A stretch of 64,000 nucleotides of DNA from CAHJXG01 sp965277495 (GCA_965277495.1 OZ255824.1:1922001-1986000); one strand, 5' to 3'. Counted from the stretch's first letter, positions 54,888 to 63,350 are shown. Program-made: numbers and translations. Notes: generated by a model not told the origin, from the letters alone.

Positions 54888-55891
54888 ACGCCCTCGTAGA
54901 TGACTTCGAGCGAGGCTTTGTTGTTCACGGTGGCCGGGCACATGTCGGCCTCGGTGGCGGGCTGCAGCACGACGCTGCGGCCCACGGCGTCGCCCTTGAA
55001 CAGGTTCAGCAGCGCGTCGTGGGTGAGCGGCGTCGGGCGCACCGGCGGCGCGCTGGCGACCTGTTCGGCCAGCAGTTCGAACATCGGCGCCCACTCGCCG
55101 CCGGGCTTGCCGATGATCTCGTAGTTGGCGGACTTGCGGCGGATGTCCTCGTTGGCCGGGATCGCCGACAGCACCGGGATGCCCACGGCGTCCGAGAAAG
55201 CCTGCGCCTCGCCGGTGCCGTCGTCCTTGTTGATGACCATGCCGGCGACGCCGACGTTGCCGCCCATGCGGCGGAAATAGTCGACCGCCGAGCACACGTT
55301 GTTGGCGACATACAGCGACTGCAGGTCGTTCGAGGCGACGACGATGACCTTCTGGCACATGTCCCGCGCGATCGGCAGGCCGAACCCGCCGCACACCACG
55401 TCGCCGAGGAAGTCGAGCAGGACGTAGTCGAAACCCCACTCGTGGAAGCCGAGCTTTTCCAGCAGTTCGAAGCCGTGGATGATGCCGCGCCCGCCGCAGC
55501 CGCGTCCAACCTCGGGACCGCCCAATTCCATCGCGAACACGCCGTCGCGGATGAAGCAGACGTCGCCGATCGACACCTTCTCGCCGGCGAGCTTCTTCTT
55601 CGACGAGGTTTCGATGATGGTCGGGCAGCTCCGCCCGCCGAACAGCAGCGACGTGGTGTCGCTTTTTGGGTCGCAGCCGATCAGCAGCACGCGCTTGCCC
55701 TGCTGCGCCATCATGTAGCTGAGGTTGGCGAGAGTGAAGCTCTTGCCGATGCCGCCCTTGCCATAGATCGCGATGACTTGCGTTTCCTTTTTCGCCGCCG
55801 TCGTCACAACCGCATCCGGCTCGATCGCGGCCTCCGCCCGGAGCGTTTCGGTCATGCTCATGGTCGGCGCAGTGGAGGTGACGGCGTTCAT
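54884..55891 (-). CDS. bchX: Chlorophyllide a reductase iron protein X
   Basis: A 335-residue nitrogenase NifH-like ATPase that delivers electrons to BchYZ. P-loop YGKGGIGKS lies near residues 43-51, GCDPKSDTT near 73, and 4Fe-4S ligand Cys residues are in GRGCGGRGI and DVVCGGFGLP. A 40-residue N-terminal extension before the P-loop is typical of BchX and absent from BchL. ATG 55891 overlaps the bchC stop (ATGA). Confidence 0.96.
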   Translation of the reverse strand: MNAVTSTAPTMSMTETLRAEAAIEPDAVVTTAAKKETQVIAIYGKGGIGKSFTLANLSYMMAQQGKRVLLIGCDPKSDTTSLLFGGRSCPTIIETSSKKKLAGEKVSIGDVCFIRDGVFAMELGGPEVGRGCGGRGIIHGFELLEKLGFHEWGFDYVLLDFLGDVVCGGFGLPIARDMCQKVIVVASNDLQSLYVANNVCSAVDYFRRMGGNVGVAGMVINKDDGTGEAQAFSDAVGIPVLSAIPANEDIRRKSANYEIIGKPGGEWAPMFELLAEQVASAPPVRPTPLTHDALLNLFKGDAVGRSVVLQPATEADMCPATVNNKASLEVIYEGV

Positions 55892-56826
55892 GGGCAGGCT
55901 CTCCAATCGAGGATCATCTTCAGGCACGCCGCGTCGTCGAAGGCAGTGCGGTAGGCCTGGGCGGCATCGTCCGCGGCCTCGCGATGGGTGATCAGCCCGG
56001 CCAGCGACAGCTCGCCTGACCCGGCCAGCGCCGCCACGGCCGCGAGGTCGGCGGGCTGCCATTGCGCGGCGATGCGTATCCGCGCCTCGCGCATGAAGGC
56101 GGGCGGGAAGGCGAAGCCGAGCCGGTCGCTGTAAAAGCCGGCGAGGACGATCTCGCCGCCGGGCGCCAACCGGCCGATCAGCGCGTCGAGCAACGAGGCA
56201 TCGCCGCTCACGTCGTAGATGGCGCGGTAGTCGCGGCGGCTGTCGGAAGCGGGATCGACGACATCGTAGCCTTCGGCGCCCTCGGCGCGGGCCGGGTTGC
56301 GTTCCCAAACCACGGGCCGCGCGCCGGAAAGCACGGCGAAGCGCGCCAACATGCGGCCGAGCACGCCGTGGCCGATGATGAGCTCGGGCAACGCCACGCC
56401 CGGCAACATCAGCGCATGACGGGCGGTCGCGGCGAGCGCCAGCAGCACGCCATGCTCGCCGAGCCGTTCGTCGAAGGCCGTGACCCGGGCGGCCGGAACC
56501 ACCACGCGGGAGGCAGCACCGCCGAACAAGCCGCGCACATCGCCGAAGCAGCGCGCGCCGGGCACGAACACGCGGTCGCCGACATGGCTGCCCGACGTGG
56601 GGTTGGCGACGGCAATGCGGCCCACCGACTCGTAGCCGGGCACCAGCGGATAGCCCATGCCGGGGAACGGCGGCATGCGCCCGGTATACAGCAGGCGCTC
56701 GGTCCCGGTGCTGATGCCGCTCCACTCGATGTCGACCACGATGTCCTCGGGTCCGGCTGCGTCGAGCGGCAGGCGGCTGAGTGCCAGCTTCTCTGGTCCG
56801 GTGAGCACGACTGCCAATGCATCCAT
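55888..56826 (-). CDS. bchC: Bacteriochlorophyllide a dehydrogenase (3-hydroxyethyl)
   Basis: A 312-residue medium-chain-dehydrogenase-like enzyme that oxidises the C3 hydroxyethyl group to acetyl in bacteriochlorophyll a synthesis. It has IEWSGISTGTERLLYTGRMPPFPGMGYPLVPGYESVG-type motifs (here in short blocks) and a nucleotide-binding region IIGHGVLGRMLA. ATG 56826 has GGGAGG 6 nt upstream; the frame is open further but runs through the promoter. Two PpsR/CrtJ-type palindromes lie 46-89 bp upstream. Confidence 0.95.
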   Translation of the reverse strand: MDALAVVLTGPEKLALSRLPLDAAGPEDIVVDIEWSGISTGTERLLYTGRMPPFPGMGYPLVPGYESVGRIAVANPTSGSHVGDRVFVPGARCFGDVRGLFGGAASRVVVPAARVTAFDERLGEHGVLLALAATARHALMLPGVALPELIIGHGVLGRMLARFAVLSGARPVVWERNPARAEGAEGYDVVDPASDSRRDYRAIYDVSGDASLLDALIGRLAPGGEIVLAGFYSDRLGFAFPPAFMREARIRIAAQWQPADLAAVAALAGSGELSLAGLITHREAADDAAQAYRTAFDDAACLKMILDWRACP

Positions 56827-56871
56827 TTGCGCCCTCCCGGAGCTGTGCGGACCCGAATGGCCGCCGTTGTG

Positions 56872-56889
56872 TGTCAACGTATCCTGACA
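56872..56889. promoter_or_regulatory. PpsR/CrtJ-type operator, bchC-proximal
   Basis: TGTCAACGTATCCTGACA matches TGT-N12-ACA and the extended TGTCA-N8-TGACA perfectly. Paired with a second site 8 bp away. It contains a TTGACA hexamer in the bchC direction, so binding would block a -35 element. Predicted aerobic/light repression of bchCXYZ-puf. Confidence 0.85.
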
Positions 56890-56897
56890 AACCGTCA

Positions 56898-56915
56898 TGT
56901 CAACTATGATTTACA
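56898..56915. promoter_or_regulatory. PpsR/CrtJ-type operator, bchC-distal
   Basis: TGTCAACTATGATTTACA fits TGT-N12-ACA with one half-site deviation from TGACA. It is exactly 8 bp from the proximal site, the spacing known for cooperative CrtJ binding at Rhodobacter bchC. Its right end overlaps the crtF stop codon. Also includes a TTGACA hexamer in the bchC direction. Confidence 0.8.
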
Positions 56916-58068
56916 GATGTGCCGCATTGCGTGACACTTTGGCGACGATGACGCTGGCCAGCAGCGGCGTGTGCGTCGGGATGCGGCGCGCCTCGACAAA
57001 GCCGGCGGCGTTCAACAAGGCGAGCAGCTCGGCCTGCGTCCGCGCTCGGCCGCGGCCCATGGCCATGAGATAAAAGCCAAAATAGGCGTCGCCGATCGGC
57101 TCCGCGCCGGATGTCCCGGCCATAGGTTCCGCCAGCAACAGGGTGCCGCCCGGCGGCAGGGCGCGGCGGACAGCGCGCAAGATATCGAGCGCGTCCGGGT
57201 CGTCGTGATCGTGGATGACGCGGACCAGGGAGACGATGTCGGCGCCAGATGGCAGCGGGCCGGCCAGGAAATCGCCACCCACCGCTTCGATGCGCCCGGC
57301 GAGCCCGGCGGCGGCCAGGCGGGCGCGGGCCTGCTCCGCCACCGGCGGCAGGTCGAACAGCACGAGCTGCAGGCCCGGCGCCTGGGCCGCCGCGGCGCAT
57401 AGGAAGCTGCCGTCGCCGCCACCCACGTCCAGCAGGCGCCGGTGCCGGCCGATGCGGTATGCCGCCAGGACCTCATCCGCGACCAGCGGCTGCGACGCGG
57501 CCATCAGCGCCGTATAGGCCGCGACCTCGTTCCCCTGCAGCTTGGCCGCGTCCGCATTGCCGGAGTACGCCCAGTAGCGCGAAAGCCCGGTCTCGCCGGC
57601 CTCGCCACGCAGCAGCGCCACCGGGTCGTTCAGGTCGGCATAAAGCTCGCGGTGATGCAGCACCATCGCCGAGACGGCGGCGTTGCCAACCATGGCCGCG
57701 CCGAGCGGACCCAAGCCGAAACGCCCATCCCGGCGCCGGCCCAGCAATTTCAGCGATGTGGCGGCGAGCAGCAGCCGCTGCGTCCGCTCCAGCGGCAGGC
57801 CGAGCTGCGTGGACAAGGCCACGGCGGTCATGGGGCCATCGGCAAGGATGTCGAACAGGCGCAACTGCACGCAGGCCTGCAGCACCTGCGAATAGACGAA
57901 GCCGGCGCAGAGGTCGAACAGCGCGCGGGTGCGGCGCCGGGCGATGGGCCGGGTGAGCGGGAAGGCGGCGGCCCAGCGGCGGAAGCGCGGGCTGGCGATC
58001 AAGCGGTCGCGCCGGACCCGCCAGTCATCGAAACGCGGCCTGATTGCGATGGTGGACAGGGTCGTCAT
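56911..58068 (-). CDS. crtF: Demethylspheroidene/hydroxyspirilloxanthin O-methyltransferase
   Basis: A 385-residue class I O-methyltransferase that methylates the C-1 hydroxyl made by CrtC. An N-terminal helical dimerisation part precedes the SAM-binding domain with LLDVGGGDGSFLCAAA (motif I, near residue 215), VSLVRVIHDHDDPDA and GGTLLLAEPMAG. ATG 58068 is chosen for family length; an ATG at 58092 and a GTG at 58104 overlapping the crtE stop are also in frame, the latter suggesting coupling. Its stop lies inside the bchC promoter region. Confidence 0.92.
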   Translation of the reverse strand: MTTLSTIAIRPRFDDWRVRRDRLIASPRFRRWAAAFPLTRPIARRRTRALFDLCAGFVYSQVLQACVQLRLFDILADGPMTAVALSTQLGLPLERTQRLLLAATSLKLLGRRRDGRFGLGPLGAAMVGNAAVSAMVLHHRELYADLNDPVALLRGEAGETGLSRYWAYSGNADAAKLQGNEVAAYTALMAASQPLVADEVLAAYRIGRHRRLLDVGGGDGSFLCAAAAQAPGLQLVLFDLPPVAEQARARLAAAGLAGRIEAVGGDFLAGPLPSGADIVSLVRVIHDHDDPDALDILRAVRRALPPGGTLLLAEPMAGTSGAEPIGDAYFGFYLMAMGRGRARTQAELLALLNAAGFVEARRIPTHTPLLASVIVAKVSRNAAHL

Positions 58069-58100
58069 GCCCAAAACCACGCCCAGGGTCATGCCCAGAG

Positions 58101-58970
58101 TCACGCAGCGTGCCGCGCGAGCTCCTTCGGCAGCAGCCGCATGGTCTCGGTCAAGATGTGGCTGCGCAGCGCCACCGCGCCCGGACAGGCGGGCACCGAG
58201 TCGACCGCCGCCGCCGCCAGCGTGTCCAGCCGCATGATCGCGCCGTCCAGGCCCAGCTCGCGCACGGCGCTCGGGCGGTCCAAAGCGATGTCCTTGCCGA
58301 CCGGCTTGCCGACCGCATCCGGGTTCGCGGTGGCGTCCAGGATGTCGTCTGCCACCTGGAACGCCTCGCCGAGCCAAGCGCCCAGCGCCCGCCAAGGCTC
58401 GGCCTCCGCGCCCGCCGACGCTGCGCCGGCAACGGTCGCGGCGGCAAACAGCGCGCCGGTCTTCTCACGCTGGTATTGCGCCAGGTCCACCTTGTCCTCG
58501 CACTCCCACGCCTGCCCGGCGACGATGCCGAACGGCACCCCCACCGACCCGGCGATGGTCAGCATCAACGGCGCGAGGCGCTTCGGGGTCAGGATCGCGC
58601 CATGCGCCAGGGCCTGGAACGCCAACACAATCAGCGCATCCCCGGCCAGCACCGCCAACGGCTCGCCAAAGGCGCGGTGCACGGTGGGGCGTCCGCGGCG
58701 GGTGCCGGCGTCGTCGAAGCACGGCAGGTCGTCGTGCACCAGCGAGGCGCAGTGCAGCAGTTCGATGGCAGCAGCGGCTGCGTCGGTGACGGCGGGCGCG
58801 TCCTCGCCGCACGCCGCGGCAACGGCGAGGCACAGGCGCGGGCGGATGCGTGCGCCGCGCGGGAACACCGCATGGCGCATGGCGGCGGCGAGCCGGGGCG
58901 GACAGCCCTCGACATCAGCGCGTGACACCGCAGCATACAACGCCCGCTCGATCCGGCCCATGACGTCCAT
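58101..58970 (-). CDS. crtE: Geranylgeranyl diphosphate synthase
   Basis: A 289-residue trans-isoprenyl diphosphate synthase that makes GGPP for carotenoids (and the phytyl tail). The first Asp-rich motif is HDDLPCFDDAGTRRG (near residue 78) and the second QVADDILDAT (near 205). GGGAGG lies 8 nt before ATG 58970. It is first in the crtE-crtF-bchCXYZ-puf run and diverges from crtD across a 111-bp region holding PpsR-type palindromes. Confidence 0.95.
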   Translation of the reverse strand: MDVMGRIERALYAAVSRADVEGCPPRLAAAMRHAVFPRGARIRPRLCLAVAAACGEDAPAVTDAAAAAIELLHCASLVHDDLPCFDDAGTRRGRPTVHRAFGEPLAVLAGDALIVLAFQALAHGAILTPKRLAPLMLTIAGSVGVPFGIVAGQAWECEDKVDLAQYQREKTGALFAAATVAGAASAGAEAEPWRALGAWLGEAFQVADDILDATANPDAVGKPVGKDIALDRPSAVRELGLDGAIMRLDTLAAAAVDSVPACPGAVALRSHILTETMRLLPKELARHAA

Positions 58971-58995
58971 TGCGTTTCCTCCCGGTCCAGCCGAC

Positions 58996-59013
58996 TGTCA
59001 GGCCAGATTGTCA
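58996..59013. promoter_or_regulatory. Imperfect PpsR/CrtJ-type half of a tandem operator
   Basis: TGTCAGGCCAGATTGTCA has a good TGTCA left arm; the right arm is TGTCA where TGACA is expected. It lies exactly 8 bp from the perfect site at 59022-59039, mirroring the bchC arrangement, which is why it is listed. Confidence 0.55.
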
Positions 59014-59021
59014 AACGCGAC

Positions 59022-59039
59022 TGTCAAGCTTAATTGACA
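59022..59039. promoter_or_regulatory. PpsR/CrtJ-type operator between crtE and crtD
   Basis: TGTCAAGCTTAATTGACA is a perfect TGTCA-N8-TGACA palindrome in the crtE/crtD divergent region. It offers a TTGACA hexamer in both directions, so one bound repressor could silence both carotenoid units. Confidence 0.85.
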
Positions 59040-59081
59040 TAGGCGTCAAGCAGTTTCTGCCGGCAGCGATTAGGAGGGGCG

Positions 59082-60626
59082 GTGAAGCGTCGGGTGGCGG
59101 TGATCGGGGGCGGGGTTGGCGGCCTGGTGGCGGCGCTGGAGTTGGCGTGCGCCGGGCTGGATGTGACGCTGTTGGAACGTGCGGCGACGCCGGGCGGCAA
59201 GCTGCGGGAGGTCGTGGTGGCCGGGCGGCGGCTGGATGCCGGGCCGACGGTGTTCACGATGCGGTGGGTGTTCGAGGCCATCTTCGCCAATGCGGGCGCC
59301 GCGCTGTCCGACCACCTGACCCTGCATCCCGCCAGCATCCTGGCCCGGCATGCCTGGGACGCCGACGAGCGGCTGGACCTGTTTGCCGACCTGGAGCGTT
59401 CGGCCGACGCGATCGGGCGGTTTGCCGGCGCGGCGGAGGCGCGGGGGTTCCTGGCGTTCTCGGACGAGGCGCGACGGATCTACGCGACGTTGGAAGCGCC
59501 GTTCATCCGCGGCGCGCGGCCCAGCATGGGATCGCTGATGCGCGACGCCGGGATGCGCGCGCTTTGGGGCATCCGTCCGTTCGATACGATGTGGAAGGCA
59601 CTGAGCCAGCATTTCGCCGACCCGCGCCTGCGCCAATTGTTCGGGCGCTATGCGACCTATTGCGGCTCCTCGCCGTTCCTCGCGCCGGCGACGCTGATGC
59701 TGGTGGCGCATGTGGAGCGGGACGGCGTTTGGCTGGTCGAGGGCGGCATGCACCGGATCGCGCAGGCGCTGGCCGGGCTGGCGGCGGCGCACGGCGTCAA
59801 GCTGCGCTATGGCGCGGAGGTTGCGGAAGTGCTGCTGGAACGCAGCCGTGTGGCGGGGGTCAGGCTTGCGGATGGCGAGCGGATCGCGGCCGAGGCGGTC
59901 GTGGTCAACGGCGATGCGGGCGCCGTGGCCGCCGGGCTGCTGGGGCCGGCTGTGCGTGGCGCGACACCGGCCTTGGCACCGCGGGACCGGTCGCTCTCGG
60001 CGGTCACCTGGGCGACGGTGGCCCGGGCGGCGGGGTTCCCCCTGGTTCGGCACAACGTGTTCTTTTCGGGCGACTATGCCGCCGAGTTCCGCGACCTGGC
60101 CGCAGGAATGCTGCCAGAACAGCCCACCGTTTATGTATGCGCCCAGGATCGCCGGGACGGCGACGGCCCTGGTTGCGCCGCCGAACCCGGCCCCGAGCGC
60201 CTGCTGTGCCTGATCAACGCGCCGCCGGCCGGCGATGCGCAGCCCCCCACCGCCACGGAGATCGAGCGATGCGCCGACCGGAGTTTCCGCCTGCTGGCCC
60301 AATGCGGCCTGACCTTGACCCCCGAAGCGACGGAAACGACGACGCCGGAGGGTTTTCACAAGCTGTTTCCGGGGACGGGGGGCGCGCTGTATGGCCCGGC
60401 GGTGCACGGGGCGACGGCGACCTTCAAGCGTCCGGGCGCGCGGACGCGGGTGCCGGGGCTGTATCTGGCGGGGGGCAGCACGCATCCGGGCGCGGGGGTG
60501 CCGATGGCGGCGCTGTCGGGCCGGCTGGCGGCGGCGAGCCTGCTGCAGGATGTGGCGGCGAAGGATTGGGTTTCGACCAGCCGGTCGCGCGTGGCGGCTA
60601 TGCATGGTGGTATGTCGACGCGCTGA
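59082..60626 (+). CDS. crtD: Hydroxyneurosporene (1-OH-carotenoid) 3,4-desaturase
   Basis: A 514-residue FAD-dependent carotenoid desaturase. N-terminal Rossmann motif AVIGGGVGGLVAAL followed by LERAATPGGKLRE, and the C-terminal flavin motif LYLAGGSTHPGAGVPMAALSG, both typical of CrtD/CrtI. It introduces the 3,4 double bond after CrtC hydration. GTG 59082 is the start, with AGGAGG 4 nt upstream. Followed by, and overlapping, crtC. Confidence 0.94.
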   Translation: MKRRVAVIGGGVGGLVAALELACAGLDVTLLERAATPGGKLREVVVAGRRLDAGPTVFTMRWVFEAIFANAGAALSDHLTLHPASILARHAWDADERLDLFADLERSADAIGRFAGAAEARGFLAFSDEARRIYATLEAPFIRGARPSMGSLMRDAGMRALWGIRPFDTMWKALSQHFADPRLRQLFGRYATYCGSSPFLAPATLMLVAHVERDGVWLVEGGMHRIAQALAGLAAAHGVKLRYGAEVAEVLLERSRVAGVRLADGERIAAEAVVVNGDAGAVAAGLLGPAVRGATPALAPRDRSLSAVTWATVARAAGFPLVRHNVFFSGDYAAEFRDLAAGMLPEQPTVYVCAQDRRDGDGPGCAAEPGPERLLCLINAPPAGDAQPPTATEIERCADRSFRLLAQCGLTLTPEATETTTPEGFHKLFPGTGGALYGPAVHGATATFKRPGARTRVPGLYLAGGSTHPGAGVPMAALSGRLAAASLLQDVAAKDWVSTSRSRVAAMHGGMSTR

Positions 60627-61513
60627 GCGACGACGGCCAGCACGGCATCACGCTGATCGCCTTTCTGGGCAGTGTATTCTCGCCGTATTACGCCTGGTCG
60701 CGCCGGGCTTGGTCACGCGGGCGGGGCGGCGGCGATCCGTTGCAGTTCTGCGCGTTGAACGCCGTGCTGTACGGCCGTCCGCGGCGCTGGGCGATGACCG
60801 AGCGCGGCGCCAGCGCAGTCGACCGCGGCGCGCGGCATCTGGCGATCGGGCCGAGCGCGCTGCGTTGGGACGGCGGGGCGCTCACGATCCACATCGATGA
60901 GGTGACGGCGCCCCTTCCGTCGCGCCTGCGCGGCACAATTCGCGTGCATCCGGCGGCGGTGACTGGCCAGCGTTTTACGCTGGACGACGCCGGGCGGCAC
61001 CGTTGGTCGCCGATCGCCCCGGTGTCGCGCGTCGAGGTCGAGCTGAGCCATCCGGCGCTGCGCTGGTCGGGGCCGGGTTACCTCGACACCAACGAAGGGG
61101 ATGCGGCGCTGGAGGACGATTTCGTCGAATGGGACTGGTGCCGCGCGCCGATGCGCGACGGGGGGCGGGGGGGCGCGGCCATCCTGTATAACGCGACCCG
61201 GCGGGTGGGCGGGGATCAGTTCCTGGCGTTGCGGGTTGGGCGCGATGGCGGGGTGGAGGCATTTCCGCCGCCGCCGCCGGCCGTGCTGCCGCCGACGCGG
61301 CTGTGGCGGGTGCCGCGGGCGACGCGGGCCGACGCTGCCCCGGTGGTGCGGCAAACCTTGGAGGACACGCCGTTCTACTCGCGCTCGGTAATTGAGACGC
61401 AGTTGCTGGGCGAACGGGTGACGGCGGTGCATGAGAGCCTATCGCTAGATAGGTTCCGCGCGCCCTGGGTGCAGGCGATGCTGCCGTTCCGGATTCCGCG
61501 GCGTTGGGGGTGA
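60566..61513 (+). CDS. crtC: Carotenoid 1,2-hydratase (hydroxyneurosporene synthase)
   Basis: About 315 residues. GGYAWWYVDALSDDGQHGITLIAFLGSVFSPYY is the family's N-terminal signature (residues 12 on), and DWCRAPMRDGG and the C-terminal TPFYSRSVIET lie further on. The enzyme adds water to the terminal double bond of neurosporene or lycopene. No ATG or GTG fits; TTG 60566 is the only plausible start just before the conserved FDQPV block. It overlaps the 3' end of crtD by 61 bp in another frame, so translational coupling is likely. Confidence 0.9.
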   Translation: MGFDQPVARGGYAWWYVDALSDDGQHGITLIAFLGSVFSPYYAWSRRAWSRGRGGGDPLQFCALNAVLYGRPRRWAMTERGASAVDRGARHLAIGPSALRWDGGALTIHIDEVTAPLPSRLRGTIRVHPAAVTGQRFTLDDAGRHRWSPIAPVSRVEVELSHPALRWSGPGYLDTNEGDAALEDDFVEWDWCRAPMRDGGRGGAAILYNATRRVGGDQFLALRVGRDGGVEAFPPPPPAVLPPTRLWRVPRATRADAAPVVRQTLEDTPFYSRSVIETQLLGERVTAVHESLSLDRFRAPWVQAMLPFRIPRRWG

Positions 61514-61543
61514 GGGATGGGAATTGAACGCACTGGAGCTGGA

Positions 61544-61564
61544 AGTTTGACGCGAGGTCAAACT
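61544..61564. terminator. Hairpin downstream of crtC
   Basis: AGTTTGAC-N5-GTCAAACT, an 8-bp perfect stem 31 bp after the crtC stop. No T-run follows, so termination is only suggested. The rest of 61514-61703 holds nothing I can assign. Confidence 0.4.
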
Positions 61565-61703
61565 CGATCTGGCACAGCTTGTAAACCCACTCACGACCTC
61601 TTTGCGCCCATGTCGGACGGTGACCGGTATGTAGCCAAGGTCGAGGAGCGTACATCGTTGATGCGGGAGTTCAGACCGGCAAACCCCGATTGCTAACGGA
61701 GGC

Positions 61704-63131
61704 CTAGCACTCGTAAGCCGTCCCACTCTGCACAGACTTGAGCAACGCGACCATTTCGTCGGAGTACTTGTGGATGGGTTGAGTTCCATACTTCAGCGCG
61801 AAATGATACTTGTTGTCGCTGGCCTTGAGGTTAACTCCCTTGTCCATCTGTACTTGTTCAATTAGTTTTTGCGCCCCGCTCCATCCTTTGCTGTAGCCGA
61901 GCTTTTTGGCCAGACTGGTCAGTGTGTAAGGGTACTTTGCGCTTATGGCTGATGGATCGGTAAGAGTTGAAATGCCGAACAACTTTGCAAACTCCATCGA
62001 GCTTCCAAGGGCATGCTCAAGCATCTCGAAGTCGGCATCGACCGATTTACGAGGTATGTTGGTACGGACAAGTTCATAGGAGCGCGACATCAAGGCCCGC
62101 AGGAGCTTCACGCTAACCTTGGGGTTGAAGTTCTGTGTGCCGAGTGCTTCAAAAGCCCAGAGGAAATCGGTGGTTTCGATAGATTTGATTCGGACGCCCT
62201 TAGTGCCACCGATTGCGATTAGCTTTTCCCGGGTAGGAGTCTCGGTCGGGTTGATGCTTGAACGCCATTCCAGGACGTAGACGTTAGCTATAATACCGCC
62301 CGTCCCCGGTAAGGCCTCGTCGATGTCAGCGAGAATGTCCTGGATGTTAGGATCGTTGGCGCTGTATCCAATGAATATCAGTGGGTGCTCGCTGAAGAAA
62401 GTGAGTAGCTTCGCAGAGAGATACTTCTTTTTGCGTGTAAATTCGTCGTAGTCGTCCTGGGTGAACACGAGGCTGTCAGGGCGGGAAACACACCCGTGTA
62501 TTTTAAACAATTCGCCGATGGACATGCTCTGACCGCGGATGATTTCCTGCCCCACAATCGGCAGGTACTCCGGAAATATCAGCTCAATCATTTGGTCGTA
62601 GTTCGTCGTGATGATGGCGTGCGGGCGGATTGCCTGGATGGCCTCTATTTCTCGGCGGATGCTCGGATCCGTAATGTCGCTCAAGGATGAGGGGGTCAGT
62701 CCCGCCAAGTGCTGTGTGATAGCATGCTTGATGTATGCGGTCTGGGATACTCCGCTCTCAAATAGTTCGTCCGGGAACTCGCCTCTGCCGGTGGACCAGG
62801 CCCATTCCTGGTAGCTCTTCGCGAACGCCTGCCCAATGGCCGGGGCTTTCCCCAGCGATTGCCGGTAATAGGCAAGCGCTTTGTCGATGAGGGGGCACCT
62901 CTTAGCCAAATGCGAAAGCAGCTCCTCCCACGAAGGGGCGTTGATGTAGCGCCGGGCCAGGCCAGAGCCGATGAACAGTATTGGCTGGCAGCTCATTGCC
63001 TCGACACAGACTTTGATGTCGGTCGCCATCTCTGCCTGATAGGTAGTATATCTGTCTGGCGGCTCGGTAGTGGCGACTATTCCGTTTGCGTCCTGGGCAC
63101 CGGGCATCTTCGAATCGGAAATTGCTGCCAT
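61704..63131 (-). CDS. SIR2-domain protein (putative NADase, defence type)
   Basis: A 475-residue soluble protein. The SIR2-like domain spans about residues 45-290: NAD-binding ILFIGSGLARRY (51-62), TTNYD (175-179, catalytic Asn177), KIHGCV with catalytic His212, and LIFIGYSANDPNI (251-263). The zinc ribbon of deacetylase sirtuins is absent, as in SIR2-type NADases of anti-phage systems. The C-terminal 180 residues are unrecognised but include a helix-turn-helix-like stretch (LTSLAKKLGYSKGWSGAQKL). AGGA lies 7 nt before ATG 63131. Base composition is clearly lower in GC than the photosynthesis genes. No partner defence gene is adjacent. Confidence 0.82.
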   Translation of the reverse strand: MAAISDSKMPGAQDANGIVATTEPPDRYTTYQAEMATDIKVCVEAMSCQPILFIGSGLARRYINAPSWEELLSHLAKRCPLIDKALAYYRQSLGKAPAIGQAFAKSYQEWAWSTGRGEFPDELFESGVSQTAYIKHAITQHLAGLTPSSLSDITDPSIRREIEAIQAIRPHAIITTNYDQMIELIFPEYLPIVGQEIIRGQSMSIGELFKIHGCVSRPDSLVFTQDDYDEFTRKKKYLSAKLLTFFSEHPLIFIGYSANDPNIQDILADIDEALPGTGGIIANVYVLEWRSSINPTETPTREKLIAIGGTKGVRIKSIETTDFLWAFEALGTQNFNPKVSVKLLRALMSRSYELVRTNIPRKSVDADFEMLEHALGSSMEFAKLFGISTLTDPSAISAKYPYTLTSLAKKLGYSKGWSGAQKLIEQVQMDKGVNLKASDNKYHFALKYGTQPIHKYSDEMVALLKSVQSGTAYEC

Positions 63132-63350
63132 GATTTAATCCTACGGCGAAGACTGGCCTATCCGCTAGGAGGCCATCCTGCCGGGTGCCGCGAACATTTG
63201 CACTCAGGTCCCATCAGCCGCACCCAGCGATCGGCTTGGTCTTCCGCAAGCCCGATGGTTGTGCCGAAGCAAATACCCGCAGTCAGCGTCCGCTTCACCG
63301 CAATGTGTATCGAGAGCAGATAGGCAGCTCCCGGCCAGTCACGGCTTCAG

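Noticed and set aside
61514..61600. A possible tRNA-like T-arm (GTTCAATTC on the minus strand) that could mark an island attachment site
   Set aside because: The flanking bases do not pair into a T-stem, and no acceptor, D or anticodon arm can be drawn.
61445..61789. A 114-codon minus-strand frame spanning the crtC and SIR2 gene ends
   Set aside because: It overlaps the conserved C-termini of both genes, has no RBS and no recognisable family.
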